Assembly: GCF_017591435.1 (NCBI RefSeq)
Contig: NC_059279.1
Location: 168,501-232,500, forward strand
DNA length: 64,000 nucleotides
Source: Portunus trituberculatus
Lineage: Eukaryota > Arthropoda > Malacostraca > Decapoda > Portunidae
Direction: 5' to 3'
Of this stretch, positions 21,052-36,205 are shown piece after piece; within the stretch, counting starts at the first letter, position 1; the number at the start of each line of letters is the position of its first letter. Position numbers and translations under genes: made by a program. The notes below the pieces were generated by a model that worked only from the letters and a program-made list of their open reading frames with translations, ran no database searches and had not been told where the DNA came from.

Positions 21052-22964
21052 CGTCGCACATTTGTCCATTATAAATATCAATCAAACTTAACATACATGA
21101 AACAAAGGAATTGAAGGCGGAATGGATTGATTAAAAGGACAGAACATAAAGAAAAAAAAAAAAAAAAAAAAAAAAAAAACAGGAAATAAAACTTGATGGG
21201 GAGGGAGACAAGAGAGAGAGAGAGAGAGAAGATGGGAGGGGAGAAAAAGTCCATTCGGACTCACGCGGCGAAACGACACTTGACGAAGCAGCGAACCCGA
21301 AACACCGAACACGCATCATAGAAAAAAAAAGAAAAGAAAAAAGGTGTGTGCATAAACAAATAGCCACACACTCACACCACATTAAATAGGACAAATTAAA
21401 CAAGAAAACACATTAGTGACAGAGCAAATCTCAGTCAATTGGGTCCATCACATAGAAACTGAGACTGGATGACATTAGTGAGCAGTGAGTGGTCAAAAGA
21501 ATCTTGTGTGTAGCGTGGACACCTGTCTGGTTATCATGGCACGATACAGGACACATTGGACGAGCAGTACAGGACAAAGAGCGCCACACGGTTGGACAAA
21601 ATGAGGTCTAAGTCACGGGAGATCAAAGTTAACACGGTCTAGGGTGGATGGAAAGGGAAAAACAGAGACAGTGTGTTGAATGTGAGCCAAGAACGCCTGT
21701 GTGTTACCCTTGGCTCCACTAATTCTTCGCCGGGACGCAACCTGGAGCGGCCCCCCTAAGAAGACAGAGACAGAAGGTTGAGTCATTGAAGGAAGGGAAA
21801 GGGACACGTTACTAGCGCGTCCCAGGAGTGAAGTGAAGGACTTGTGAGGGAAGGGAATAAAGAGAATAATTTTGTGTAAAGTAGAATTTGGTGATGAGAA
21901 AACCGGACTAAACTGCGCCTTATTCCTCTAACTCTTCAGCTACCCACTTATACATTGAGAATAGTTGACGAGGTACAATAGCAGCTTATAGAAGACATTT
22001 GAAAGTAAACCCTATAAGCTGCTACATGATCTGGGTTGTCTCTGAAGGCGATAGAGATATAAAGTTTGTCTCTGTCTGTGTTTTCTCTCCACCGTGTTCC
22101 AGTGCAAGAGTTCAAGGGAGTCGTGTGCCCATCGTGGTTCCTTATCACGGGTTTGCTCATGTCAGGGTTTGTCTGCTTCTGGTTTACACAAGTCAGGTTT
22201 CATGTGTTTATGTTGTGCACTGAGTGAAAGGGAGTCTTGGTGCCAGAGGGAGATCTTACTGTGAGGGAAGAATGCTGAGTTTATTGTAAGGAAAAATATG
22301 AGGTTTGTATTGTAAAAGAGATAAAAAATATTTAAAGGGAAAATATGAGGTTCAATCATAAAATTGAAAAAAATGTATAGTTTTCAACACACACACACAC
22401 ACAGGGTATAAAGATGATACCCTCAAAAAGTTTTAAAACATTGTCTTAAAAAAGTCTGATAAAAATTAAAGGAAAATACATTGTGGTAATATATACTGAA
22501 AAAAGTTTGGATAATGAAAGTTTGATTGAAAAAAACACCTGAAAGAAGCAAAAAAAAAAAGTAAGAGTGAAAACAAAAAATAAATGTAGACAAGTCAGTA
22601 AAAGGAAAGTCTATGACAGAGTAAAGAAGATAAGAAATGATGTTATGAAGTGCAGTGCAGGTTCTAGAAGAGAGGAAAGAGACGGAAGAAGGCTATATCA
22701 TTAAACGATAGAGAGAAACAGAAGAACGTTGACTACCTGTAAAGCCCCGCGGCCAACTGACGGCGGGAGGAGGCAGGGAGGGACAGAGGCGGGAAGACAC
22801 GATACTGACCACGGTGGGGCAGCGGGAGGGAGAGAAAATAGACGGAAAGGAGAAAGAAAACGTAAGGGAGGAAGAACCGGAGGAAGAGGAAGTGAATGAC
22901 AAATTTTTTTTTTCCACAGAATCAACATGAAATCCTGCAAAACGTTACCTCAGGACGCGGTGGA

Positions 22965-23160
22965 ATGCCAAGGTGTCCAAGGGGGGCCGAATGTCCTTAA
23001 AAGGGGTGTCCGTTAAAAGGTCCTTAAAATGCCCATTAGCAGGACATTTCGCAAATTTGTCCAGTTCAAAATCCGCGAAAATTTGATCGGTGGCTTTATA
23101 AAGGGACGTGTAGGGGTATCCAAGGATATCCAGGGGTGTCCCGGGGGGGGTAGGGGGAGC
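22965..23160. repeat. GGGGTGTCC/TCCTTAAAA short-repeat block
   Basis: About 190 bp in which AAGGTGTCCAAGG, AGGGGTGTCC, GGGGTATCCAAGG and AGGGGTGTCCC recur, interleaved with GTCCTTAAAA twice. GC content is well above the flanks. Origin unknown; it could be a fragment of a mobile element. Confidence 0.45.
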
Positions 23161-24851
23161 TTATGTGGTGTCTTAAACGGTTAAACTAATGCCTGTGAAC
23201 AAAATAGACGATAGAACTAATGGTTAGCGGTAATGATAATGGTAATGACTTGTATCTTGATTTATTTACAATTATTACTATACTTTTTATATTCTTATTT
23301 ATTTATTGCTTGGTAGTCATGGTTTAATTCAGTATCATGTTTAATTAAAAAATGGTTACCTGAATTTATGTATACGCATTTGTTTAAGTATTTTTTTTTT
23401 CTCTCAGTGTGTATTTAGCGCTCATTCCTTAGTCAGTTTATAGCAAACTGAGCTGGAAAATAACTGCAAATATTATCTCTAACTACAACAAATGCTGGAG
23501 AGGAGACACAGAACAGAAAACAATCCTGAGACGTGGAGGCAAATTCTGAAACACAAAACAAAACAGATGAATTAGATGAACAACTGCGTATTTAAGTGCG
23601 GTGGTAAGTTAATGTTTATTTATCCATCAGTTTTTTATTGATTTACGCGCTGTTCACATCACGCCGCTTCGAACCGTGACGGGGAAGGGACGAGAACGAG
23701 AACATTTGGTGATTTGTGGAGACGTGTGGGTTGGGCAGGGTGTTGGGGGCCGGACAGATGTTGCGTGGGTTGGGGGCGGTTCTGCGCTGAGGGAGGAGTT
23801 ACAGCTGGGATAACTAATAAGGTGGGCGGGGTCAAGTTAGCTAGTGGGTGAGACGAAAATAAATTTCACCCAATAGCAGCTCTTCTAAGCCTCTCAGTCG
23901 ACCAGTGGCGTCCCTCGTGAGTGTTAAAGGTGTGACGTAATAAGACACCTGACACTGATTGGTCTTTGCTGCTAATGAGGTAAATGTGCAAGAGTAAGAG
24001 TGAAAAGGTGGACTCCTCTTTCTGCTATCCACTATATGTTTTCTCTCTCATTGCTAAAGAAGTGGAGGTTTTCAATGTTTAGGAATGATTAAAGTGGAGT
24101 TTATTTCGGAATTCCTTGTAATTTTGAGAACTGGCAGCTAAAATTGGCCTTAATACTTTCTCTTTTATTAATCTATTTATTTTTCTTTCTTCAGAACTCT
24201 ACATAAAAGAAAAAAAAAATGTTTAGTATGCGTGGAGTTCCTGTAGTAGCGTGACCCTTGTTTTGAAATATACACGGACCCTTCATTTACTCACGCGGGA
24301 GCCTTGGTGACCTCCAGGCGTTGGGAGAAAACTAGACGCGCTTCGAAAGAGTTGGCGTAAAAAAAGGGAGGAAATTGGAGGGTTTTTTTCCACTCCCTAT
24401 TACTCGTTCGCACTGACTGCTGTGGTGACGGTGTTAGGAAGGAACCGGAAGAGACAGAAAGAGAGACTAAAAAAAATAATAATTGACGCTAAGAAGAGGC
24501 AGTTATCATTACGGTATTAAACAATGTACATAAGACAATTTAAATACATATAAAATAAATGAGATGAGAATGAGACTAACTCGAATGTACCATACGTACG
24601 AAAACAAGCTTATCATTCATCACTGTGAAAAACTTTGATATGAAGAACAAATAGAGAAATACAGTCATGATTTGATTGTCTACTTAACATTGAGATGAAC
24701 AGGTGAAGTGAGAGAGGAGATGAGAGGCAGCCAGACACGACATGACTGGCTAGGAAGACGGAGGAGTTGAAGGACAGGGAGAGAGGAGAAAATAAAAAGA
24801 GGAGTAGGAGGACAGGAAAAGAGAGGAGGAGAAGGAGAGGAACAGGAAATA

Positions 24852-24965
24852 GAGGAGGAGGAGGAGGAGGAGGAGGAGGAGGAGGAGGAGGAGGAGGAAA
24901 GAGGAGGAGGAGGAGGAGGGCAGGAAAGAGAGGAGGAGGAGGAGGGCAGGAAGGAGAGGAGGAGG
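24852..24965. repeat. (GGA)n microsatellite
   Basis: About 110 bp of GGA with GCA and AAA interruptions. On the transcript it is (TCC)n, about 130 nt downstream of exon 21. Confidence 0.95.
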
Positions 24966-25090
24966 AGGACAGGAAAGAGACAAGAAGGGCAGGAAAAAAG
25001 AAAGGAAGAGATAGAGAAGAGAAGCTGAACGTGCCGGCTACCTGACTGGATGTGATGACGAGAACGAACCGTTTTCTCCTCAACACCCAC

Positions 25091-25243
25091 CTCGTCTGCA
25101 ATGATGAGTGAGGGTCTGCGTCCACCTGCACCATCTTCAGGTGGAATAAGTGACCCCCTCCTGCTGGGGGGTCCTGAGCCTGCAGCCGTCGAGCCCCGTC
25201 GCTCCGGAGTTCTTTCCTTACTGACTTCGATCTTGGGAGCATC
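25091..25243 (-). CDS. bt: projectin/twitchin exon 21 (RRGSLIPP / RRPSLII linker)
   Basis: 153 nt, 51 codons, phase 0 at both ends. The acceptor is CCTACAG and the donor GTGGGT. It encodes DAPKIEVSKERTPERRGST, then PPSRRGSLIPPEDGAGGRRP and SLIIADE. The three Arg-Arg-x-Ser motifs (RRGST, RRGSL, RRPSL) fit the consensus of basophilic kinases such as PKA. Similar RRGSLIPP and RRPSLII sequences are, as far as I recall, found in insect projectin just after the PEVK region. No Ig fold; a disordered linker. Confidence 0.9.
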
Positions 25244-26279
25244 CTGTAGGAGATAAGGAGCGCACGGTGATAGGATGAGCCAGTGTATAAGGATGCGGCA
25301 AGGTAAGCTCACGTGTCCAGTGTACCTATGTTTGTAAACCTGAAGGGAAGAGTCCAGGCAGGTGCATGTGTGTACCTGAGTGTCTGCAGGTGTTGAGGCC
25401 AAGCAGTGTCCGGCTAGTTGTTGTCAGTACCTAAGCATCGTGAATACTCGGAGTGCTGCGAGTGTGTTATTCATTTAATGGCATCAAGGCACTTCTGTGT
25501 TCGTGACTATGGTGTAAGTGTACAGTCTCTCCGCATTACACCTTTCAAAGCACGCGTAGAACATCAACAGTGTGGAAAAACGACTCGTAAAATGTTTCCT
25601 TTTGACACAAACAAGACGTGGTGACCTGATGTCGGCACAGCAGATCACCCACAGACTGACGGGGACAGAGCCAGACTTACCTACGCAGTTCAGTGGCAGT
25701 GACAACTCAACACTCAGGCGGTGCTCCTTGCCAGGGATAAGAGTACCGTTTGTTGTGAGTGGCGGTGACAAAACAGGGGAAGTAAAGATATGAGTTACAT
25801 TCAGTTTTTCTTTGTAGTTCGAACCAATATCCAACGGTACTTTTTCCTTAGGTTGGAGAAAAGGACAAGACTGAACACACCACACAGGGAAACAAACTTC
25901 AGATTACTATATGTACAACAGTATCAGATGAATTTTCTTCCTTTAATGACAGGAATTAGACGCGAATTTGTTTCACTTTTAATCAGAGGAGAACGTTTTC
26001 TTTGCTGCACCACGTACAAAAGTTACTAGTCTTATTTTTAAATCATGAAGTTTGATTCCCAAGAAGAAAACTATCAATTAAAGAGAACACAAACAGATTA
26101 ACTATACTTGTGGCGCAGAAGTTTTCCATCCCACTGCGACAAGGCGAGGTCGGGCCATGCAGATTTAAAGAAAAGATTTTGAAAGTGCTTTGTAATCTTT
26201 TGGCAGCTACTAGATAGTCTGTAATAGCCCGACTCTGGTGGTGAAAGCTTTAACTCTGAGGAAGGAGGCGGTAAGACTG

Positions 26280-26324
<45 letters not shown>

Positions 26325-26356
26325 ACCTCCCTCCGTCAGAGCTGCGCCGTTCATAC
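25244..26356 (-). other. intron 20
   Basis: 1.1 kb. It contains a (CT)n at 26282-26323 beside the exon 20 donor, and a decoy AG|GTAAGT near 25682 that does not fit the phases. Confidence 0.65.
26282..26323. repeat. (CT)n microsatellite
   Basis: 42 bp of CT on the plus strand, (GA)n on the transcript, about 33 nt downstream of exon 20. Confidence 0.95.
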
Positions 26357-26833
26357 CTTACAGTCGATGCTCCTTCGTCTTTGGAGAAACATACGAATGC
26401 CTTTGTCCTCTTCAGGCGTCTCCACAATCTCTGGCAGCTCGTATTTGCTTCTTCGCCTCGCCGCCAGGAAGTGGGGCAGATCCTCCTCCGGGCTGAGGTA
26501 GCACGGCGGAGGGAGGACGTTGTGGGGCGGCCGATTGAGCAAGGAAAGGCTGGGGCGAGGAGGACGAGCAGCGAGAGGCGGGGGAAAGTCGTGGTCGTGA
26601 GTACACTCCTCCTTGTGCGTTTTCTGTTCGTCCTCAGTTTTCTCCTCAGCTGAGTACTCTTGTTGGAGGTGGTGGAGGTCTGCAGTGTGCCCGCCAGCAT
26701 CTCCCACGGTATAGCGCCTCGACAAAATACCTTTTTCCTGAGAGTCTAGCTCAATGATCGCTTGGTTCACCTCCGCTACATTCTGGCCAGACAAAAGAGT
26801 CGCCCCGCTTCGCCGCTGTGGCTGTGGCTTCAC
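26357..26833 (-). CDS. bt: projectin/twitchin exon 20 (Pro/Arg-rich spacer)
   Basis: 477 nt, 159 codons, phase 0 both ends. The acceptor is GTTTTAG and the donor GTATGA. It opens VKPQPQRRSGATLLSGQ, passes through an acidic and His-rich part (TEDEQKTHKEECTHDHD), then a proline-rich part (FPPPLAARPPRPSLSLL), and ends with RRRSKYELPEIVETPEEDKG and FLQRRRSIDCK. No recognisable domain; the composition is that of a disordered spacer. Proline-rich stretches could bind SH3 domains, and RRRS sites could be phosphorylated (inference). The frame is open throughout and joins exon 21 in phase. Alternative donor: GACT|GTAAGG, which would break phase. Confidence 0.75.
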
Positions 26834-30426
<3,593 letters not shown>

Positions 30427-31047
30427 GGTGAGATCCGCTTTTGGATTTTTAGCGTCTTTAGGATTGGTTTTAGCTGGATTATCTTTGGGATTGGCGGGAT
30501 TTTTAGAGGTAGGATTTCCTGCGGCTCCTTCCTTCTTAGGGTTCCCAGGGTTCTTAGGATTCCCAGGGTTTTCAGGATTCTTAGGGTTGCCAGGGTTATG
30601 AGGATTTCCAGGGTTATGAGGGTTCCCAGGATTCTTAGGGTTCTCAGGATTCCCAGGGTTGTGTGGGTTTCCAGGGTTCTTGGGGTTTCCAGGGTTGTGT
30701 GGGTTTCCAGGATTCTTAGGGTTGTCAGGGTTCTTAGGGTTTCCAGGGTTGTGGGGATTGCCAGGGTTCTTAGGATTCTCAGGGTTCTTAGGGTTTCCAG
30801 GGTTGTGGGGATTGCCAGGGTTCTTAGGATTCTCAGGGTTCTTAGGGTTTCCAGGGTTGTGGGGATTGCCAGGGTTCTTAGGATTTCCAGGATTGTGGGG
30901 GTTTCCAGGATTCTCAGAAGGATTGTCCGCATGGGGGTTGTTGGGGTGTGGGTTTCCAGGATTATGGGGGTTTTTAAGTTGAGATTTATCGGCTTCCTCG
31001 GGGTTGTTGACTTCCAATGAATTTTTTGGGCTACTCGTCTTCCTCTT
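30427..31047 (-). CDS. bt: Asn-Pro-Gly repeat exon 19 of projectin/twitchin (novel spacer)
   Basis: 621 nt, 207 codons, phase 0 at both ends. The acceptor is TTTGCCTCAACAG and the donor most likely ACC|GTAGGT (alternative: TAG|GTACCA). It opens KRKTSSPKNSLEVNNPEEAD, then carries about 50 Asn-Pro dipeptides in a GNPHNPGNPKNPENPKNP pattern, and closes with KDNPAKTNPKDAKNPKADLT. Copies differ mainly at third codon positions (AAT/AAC, CCT/CCC/CCA, GGA/GGC/GGG), as expected for a translated repeat. I know of no such repeat in projectin. It may be a lineage-specific elastic spacer; membership in the transcript is inferred from position, strand, phase and splice sites. Confidence 0.6.
30535..30975 (-). 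repeat. NP-G/H/K/E tandem repeat inside exon 19
   Basis: Units of 9 and 15 nt coding (G/H/K/E/D)NP, with higher-order blocks of about 54 nt (NPHNPGNPKNPENPKNPG) repeated three to four times. On the plus strand it shows as CCAGGGTT(C/G)TTAGG(A/G)TT variants. Confidence 0.9.
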
Positions 31048-31103
31048 CTGTTGAGGCAAACGAGAAGACACTTTTTATCATCGGGTCTTTTGGGCTCAGC
31101 TGC

Positions 31104-31379
31104 TCATTGATCTTTGGTTCCCTTGATGCAAAGTTGCTGATTCAAGTGCTGGTCTCTTTCCATCAACACCTTCGTCATCAAGAGTAGTTTATCGGAGTAC
31201 CGGGTAAGGATTTTCTGCCAAGGATAGATGGAGACGGAGCGTGTAGTTGCACGTTTCATTGTGGCAGAGAGTAAGGCGGCCCAGTCCTGGAATCGTTTTG
31301 TCTTCGGTGAGCCAAAACCTGATGGTCCAGGCGGCGCCCACCCTTCATGACCTATAAACGCAACTAAACGAAGCTCCAT
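31104..31379 (-). other. unexplained 91-residue open frame in intron 18
   Basis: It starts at an ATG, MELRLVAFIGHEGWAPPGP, then has KRFQDWAALLSATMKR and WQKILTRYSDKLLLMTKVLM, and ends QQLCIKGTKDQ before a TGA. Composition is balanced and free of simple repeats, unlike most open frames here. I do not recognise it. It could be a decayed mobile-element fragment, or chance. It does not join the flanking exons because of the stop. Confidence 0.25.
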
Positions 31380-32454
31380 CCATCCACGCTTTGAAAATCA
31401 CGCTCGGTTCTTTACCCAGGACTCTCGGCATTCGGTTTGATTTAGTGTCTATTTTACAGGAAGCTGCAGAAATTGGATTCTAGCAACTCTACACTAAGCA
31501 GGTTACAGCTTTATACCATTACATAATATACAATAGTTCAGAGCCTGTGCAGATATACTACGTACCAAGAAGTGAACAGCATAATAAATGTGTCAGCATT
31601 AATGTTACGCGTGACGCCGAGGTGAGTTAATCATAGTCATCTTCGTTAGTCTAGAGTTATAAGTTGTAACAAACGTTAAGTAAGATGTCCTTGTGCAACA
31701 TTCAGGCACGAGAACAAGACAGGAGTAGTGAGAGCAGACGGATGGAAAGTCTTCACAACTTCTTTCCCCCCGTCTGGACTTAAGGATAAGCGGTGCCTAA
31801 AAATAAAGGCAAATGGACAGAAGAACAAATAAAATCACACATGTGCTTCCTAAGCTAAACCTTTCCTAATGTGGACACGAATCTTATAAGAAAACTAATC
31901 TTAGGAACTACGGAATGATCCCTATTGTGAAATTTGCGACAGACTAACATACTGCCCTACACAGGAGTCCCACAGGTAGCACTGACAGGTAAACACGAAA
32001 ATACCATCACATATACACGATGTAGATGAGACCTCACTCTGGTCCGGCTGGTCAGGTCAGAACACGATGAAAACATGATGAGCTGGGATGAAAAAGTCAG
32101 ACAGGAAGACGAAGACTCACAAAAACACACATGTGACGGCCATCCTTAATATGTATACAAAGGGAGGGAAGAACGGAAAGGAGGAATGAGACAGCTGAGG
32201 AAGGTTGACAGAGAAGACACTGAGGAAAGGACTGTCGTAATAGTAATGGTGGTGGTGGTCGTTGTCAATTGTAGCGAGAGAGACAGACAGACATGGAAGT
32301 GGGTGGAAAGTCAAGGCAGGTTGGAATCGAATCAGTGGTAGTATTGGGTAGGAGGAAGGTAATCTGTGTAATGAAGGAAATATAAAGGCAAAGACAGACT
32401 GGAAGTGAGTATAGTAATTACACATCTGAAAAAGTGAGAGAGGGAAGGACAGAA

Positions 32455-32458
<4 letters not shown>

Positions 32459-32529
<71 letters not shown>
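32459..32529. repeat. (GA)n microsatellite
   Basis: 71 bp of GA on the plus strand in intron 18. Confidence 0.97.
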
Positions 32530-32532
<3 letters not shown>

Positions 32533-32778
32533 TAATGTATGTAAATAAACTTTCAAATTTCATAGGGGCGGCCGTGGTAGTGACTTTAAACTTTCACCAA
32601 TCAAAAACAAGCCATCTTCAGCCTCTGGGCCACTCAGAACCACGACAACAAATCACGTGAAACACAAACACATGACATGGGGTACACACAGGAACACATA
32701 ATCCACCCTGGTGTATTTCTCTTCCCCGGAGGCTGGAGGTGGCTTGTGCAGGGTGTGTATTGAGTGAACACCTCTTAC

Positions 32779-32904
32779 CCACTGTCTGAGGGTCGCCCAA
32801 ATATCCTCCTCATCATCCTCATCCTCATCCTCATCCTCACTAAAACTCTGCCCCTCGTCCTCATCAGGGCTTGGTTCGTGTGGAGGAGGACGAAGAGTAA
32901 AGGT
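32779..32904 (-). CDS. bt: projectin/twitchin exon 18 (acidic spacer)
   Basis: 126 nt, 42 codons, phase 0 both ends. The acceptor is CCTCCACCAG and the donor GTAAGA. It encodes TFTLRPPPHEPSPDEDEGQS, then FSEDEDEDEDDEEDIWATLR and QW. The FTLRPPP start resembles proline-rich muscle linkers. A run of alternating Glu/Asp ends in a short aromatic segment (DIWATLRQW) that could be a small helix or binding peptide. This acceptor gives phase 0; another AG 29 nt further in does not. Confidence 0.7.
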
Positions 32905-33735
32905 CTGGTGGAGGTTGTCGTGTTGGTGGTAGTGGTGGTGGTGGTGGTGGTGGTGAGGGAGACATCTACATTAATAAGGTCCTTTCACGACACTTTCCAC
33001 GTCACGGGTTTATGTGAGGTTACCACCCGAAACACCGGCCTCATGTGCACATTTAGCAGAGTAGATTTAACAGTCTATTTTTATTATAATGGATTTGAAA
33101 TTATGGAAGATTAAATAACTTATGAATCTAATTTGCTTAAGATTACTAGATTAGCGAGCTTTTAAATATCTAGAAAATTGTGGTTTTGCATTTTCTAAAA
33201 ACACGTGCGAGTCAAAAATCATTCGCGAATCTGACTGAAACATAAGATTTATAACGGAATTTACCAATTTTGCTGACCAAAATTCAGAAAAGATTAATTT
33301 ACTCCTTAATCTAATAAAAACATAAAAATGTATCACGGTGAATTCAGTATCACCCAGAGTCAACAAGTACTAAAATGGAAGACGCTGTATTCATCAAAGA
33401 AAATGGAGGCTGGTGTCTGGGGTTCTATTTACTGTCAGAGTTAATTAGAGGAGAGTGGTTTAGGGAGAGGGTGTCACTAAGCAGGTTTAGGTTTGTTTAC
33501 ATGTGTCTTTAGGGTGTAGTGAGACTCAGTATTACAGCTGAAAGAGAAGGATGTCACTTGAAAGGGGAGTGGAGGGGATGGTGAGACAGGGACAGGGACA
33601 GCAAGAAATACAGTACAGCACAACACAGCACAGCACAACACAACACAAACACATACTGTCTAAAGTCACATTAGTGGGATTACCACACGTCTGCAAACAG
33701 CACTCGCGTCTCACTGAGGCTGCCCCTAGTGTTCC

Positions 33736-33911
<176 letters not shown>

Positions 33912-34541
33912 GCAAGCACACCTTCCACCAGCATCCATCAGTCTCTGAGTCAAAGGAAGGAGTCAAAAATCACGCCAGGAGTGACTTCTCAAAGATCCTT
34001 TCTTCGTCAGGATCACGTGGATGGGTGGAGGTGAGGCGTGGGTGTCGTAGTGTGGTGTGTGCGTGGGAGAGACGGTGGTATTGGAGAGGGTCTTTATTAC
34101 AACAGGATGGGAAGGGGAGGGACTTCTGGAGTGGCAAAGGGTAAGGCTAGACAATGTCCACCTATCATTTTCATAGATACCCGTGGGACGCGTGGTCTGG
34201 CTACAGCCTAGGAGAAGGCGAGAGAAAGCAGAGACAGAAGCAGGAGAGGACAGAAGAGAACAAGAAAGAGGCAGGCGAGAACAAGGAATGACATGGAAAG
34301 GAGCAGAGATAGAGATAAGGGACATGGAACAATGCAAATCAAGCTCAGCCAGCAGGTAATGAGGCCACAGAAGCGCCCATACACCGGTGCTGTGGCTTGT
34401 CTGAGGGCGCGGTGCCAAGGCCAGAGTACCAAGGCTAGAAAGCGCCAAGGCCAGTGCAGTGCCAGGAACAGCATGCAATGGCAGATTTCTGCTCAAAGAG
34501 AAGCAGCGGCAGGCCATTGCAAGGCACATGACGCAAGCTCG

Positions 34542-34542
<1 letters not shown>

Positions 34543-34625
<83 letters not shown>
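34543..34625. repeat. (TG)n microsatellite
   Basis: 83 bp of perfect TG. Confidence 0.97.
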
Positions 34626-34627
<2 letters not shown>

Positions 34628-35079
34628 CTTTGGTGCAGTACCCTCCCAATCGCACGCGCGTGCCTACTAGCAGCAGCTCAGTACCACTAAGCTGCCCTAC
34701 GTTATACGTGTACACGCTACGAGTATGCTAAGCCAAAAGCAGCCGCCACCTCCTGAAGAAGAGATGTATTACTTCTTAGCCGTGACGTAATTCCTAAGGC
34801 AAACGTAAAGGGGTGAGGAAAGGACGTGCTGGCGCCGCGTCCAGTGGAGGTGGAGGCGGCTGATCGGGTATTGTTATTGTATTGTCTCCTACGAGGGGCG
34901 GAGAGTCGTCAGGATTGGCAAAGAAAAAGAAACAGAGTAGCATGAACATGAAGGCCTTCCGACAAGCGCCTCGCGGCGTCTAGTGGGATGGGGGCGGACT
35001 CTGCCCGGCCAACCCTGAGCGACACCCGCCCCTGTTACCTCCCGGGCACACCAGGACTCAGGGGACGGGTCCTGCCTAC

Positions 35080-35097
35080 CTGTTCTTCGGTCGTCTT
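35080..35097 (-). CDS. bt: candidate 18-nt microexon 17 (KTTEEQ)
   Basis: Between an acceptor ATCCATTTAG and a donor CAG|GTAGGC lies AAG ACG ACC GAA GAA CAG, which fits the lysine/glutamate composition of the spacer and is phase 0 at both ends. Six codons are too few to be sure. RNA evidence would be required. Confidence 0.35.
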
Positions 35098-36174
35098 CTA
35101 AATGGATATGAAATATGATAGAAAGTTTGTATTAGTAAATGTTCCCTGCAGTGTCCATCGCTAATCTAGGCGTGTGCTCCTAAGTGAGTCTGTCGAGGCT
35201 CAACACTATGTATGTGAATGCCTGAAATCAACTTGTATCATTATTGTTGAAAACATGTTAAGTATCCTGTTTTTAGAAAATGTCTATGTTTAAAAATAAA
35301 ATATTCTTAACTCAATCTGTGGCAGTGCATGCATTAATTTATCTATCAGTTTAAAAGTTTTATGACACTAAGTTCATGTATTATAAAAAAAAGTTAAAGT
35401 TTGTACTATATTAAGAGTCCCATCATGAAAACTTTTAAAAGTATTTAACCATAAACTTAAAAAGTAGACATGCAGTAAGCGCGAGCTGACCACTACCTGG
35501 GGGTTAGTGCGTCACGGAGCACCAGGCAAGGCACGGACGGACGGACGGACTGACGGACCAACGCACTCATGGGCACAGACAGACACCACGGGCACGCTAC
35601 ACACCACAGCATCACGTGACACATCCACTTTCTCCTCCTTCGTACAACAAACAAGTACTCAAGTAGACATACACATACAGACATATGGTACACACATGTA
35701 CACGCCAAGGTCACAACACTCATGTGCACGCGAACCGTTCCGTCACGACCTCCCCCGGAGAGCAAGGATCCCCTGGCCGCGGCCACGGGGCAGATGGATA
35801 TTGCATTGTAACTAAGGAAGGGTAGCAACGCATTAAGTGACAAAGGGGCGCCGGGATGAGGCTTCGAAAGGCACGAGACAGAGCAGCGCCACAGGGAAAG
35901 TGTAGGGAGTCGCCCATATTTTCCCCTTTTATCCTTCGCAAAAGAAAATAACTGAACACTAAAGCATTGCAGAAAGAAAGGCAAAACACCTGAACTGTTG
36001 GTCTGTAAAAAAAAAAAAAAAATCTACAGCATGCAAAAATTAAGGACATTAAATGCGATTTATTTAAATAAAGAGAAATCTGACTGTATACTTCATATTG
36101 AACAAAACGTATTAAAAGAAAAAAAAAATATAGGAACTTCCATTAAAACACGAGGCTTCCTGCTGATTCTCTTT

Positions 36175-36205
<31 letters not shown>

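Larger units (their letters stand above)
31048..32778 (-). other. intron 18
   Basis: 1.7 kb. It holds a 92-codon open frame at 31104-31379 (minus strand) of unknown meaning, ending in a stop 57 nt before the exon 19 acceptor, and the (GA)n at 32459-32529. Confidence 0.65.

Noticed and set aside
25640..25745. Candidate exon on the minus strand ending in AG|GTAAGTCTG near 25682 (reading EHRLSVELSLPLNCV)
   Set aside because: The donor is excellent, but the exon would end in phase 1 whereas exon 21 needs phase 0, and exons 20 and 21 already join in frame.
26238..26700. Plus-strand open frames across exon 20
   Set aside because: Antisense of a well-spliced minus-strand exon.
31104..31379. Extension of exon 19 upstream through the 91-residue open frame
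   Set aside because: A TGA separates the two, and the acceptor at 31048-31050 gives a clean phase-0 start.
35034..35060. Second microexon candidate TCCTGGTGTGCCCGGGAG before GTAACAGG
   Set aside because: Encodes SWCARE, unlike the spacer; acceptor context is weak.
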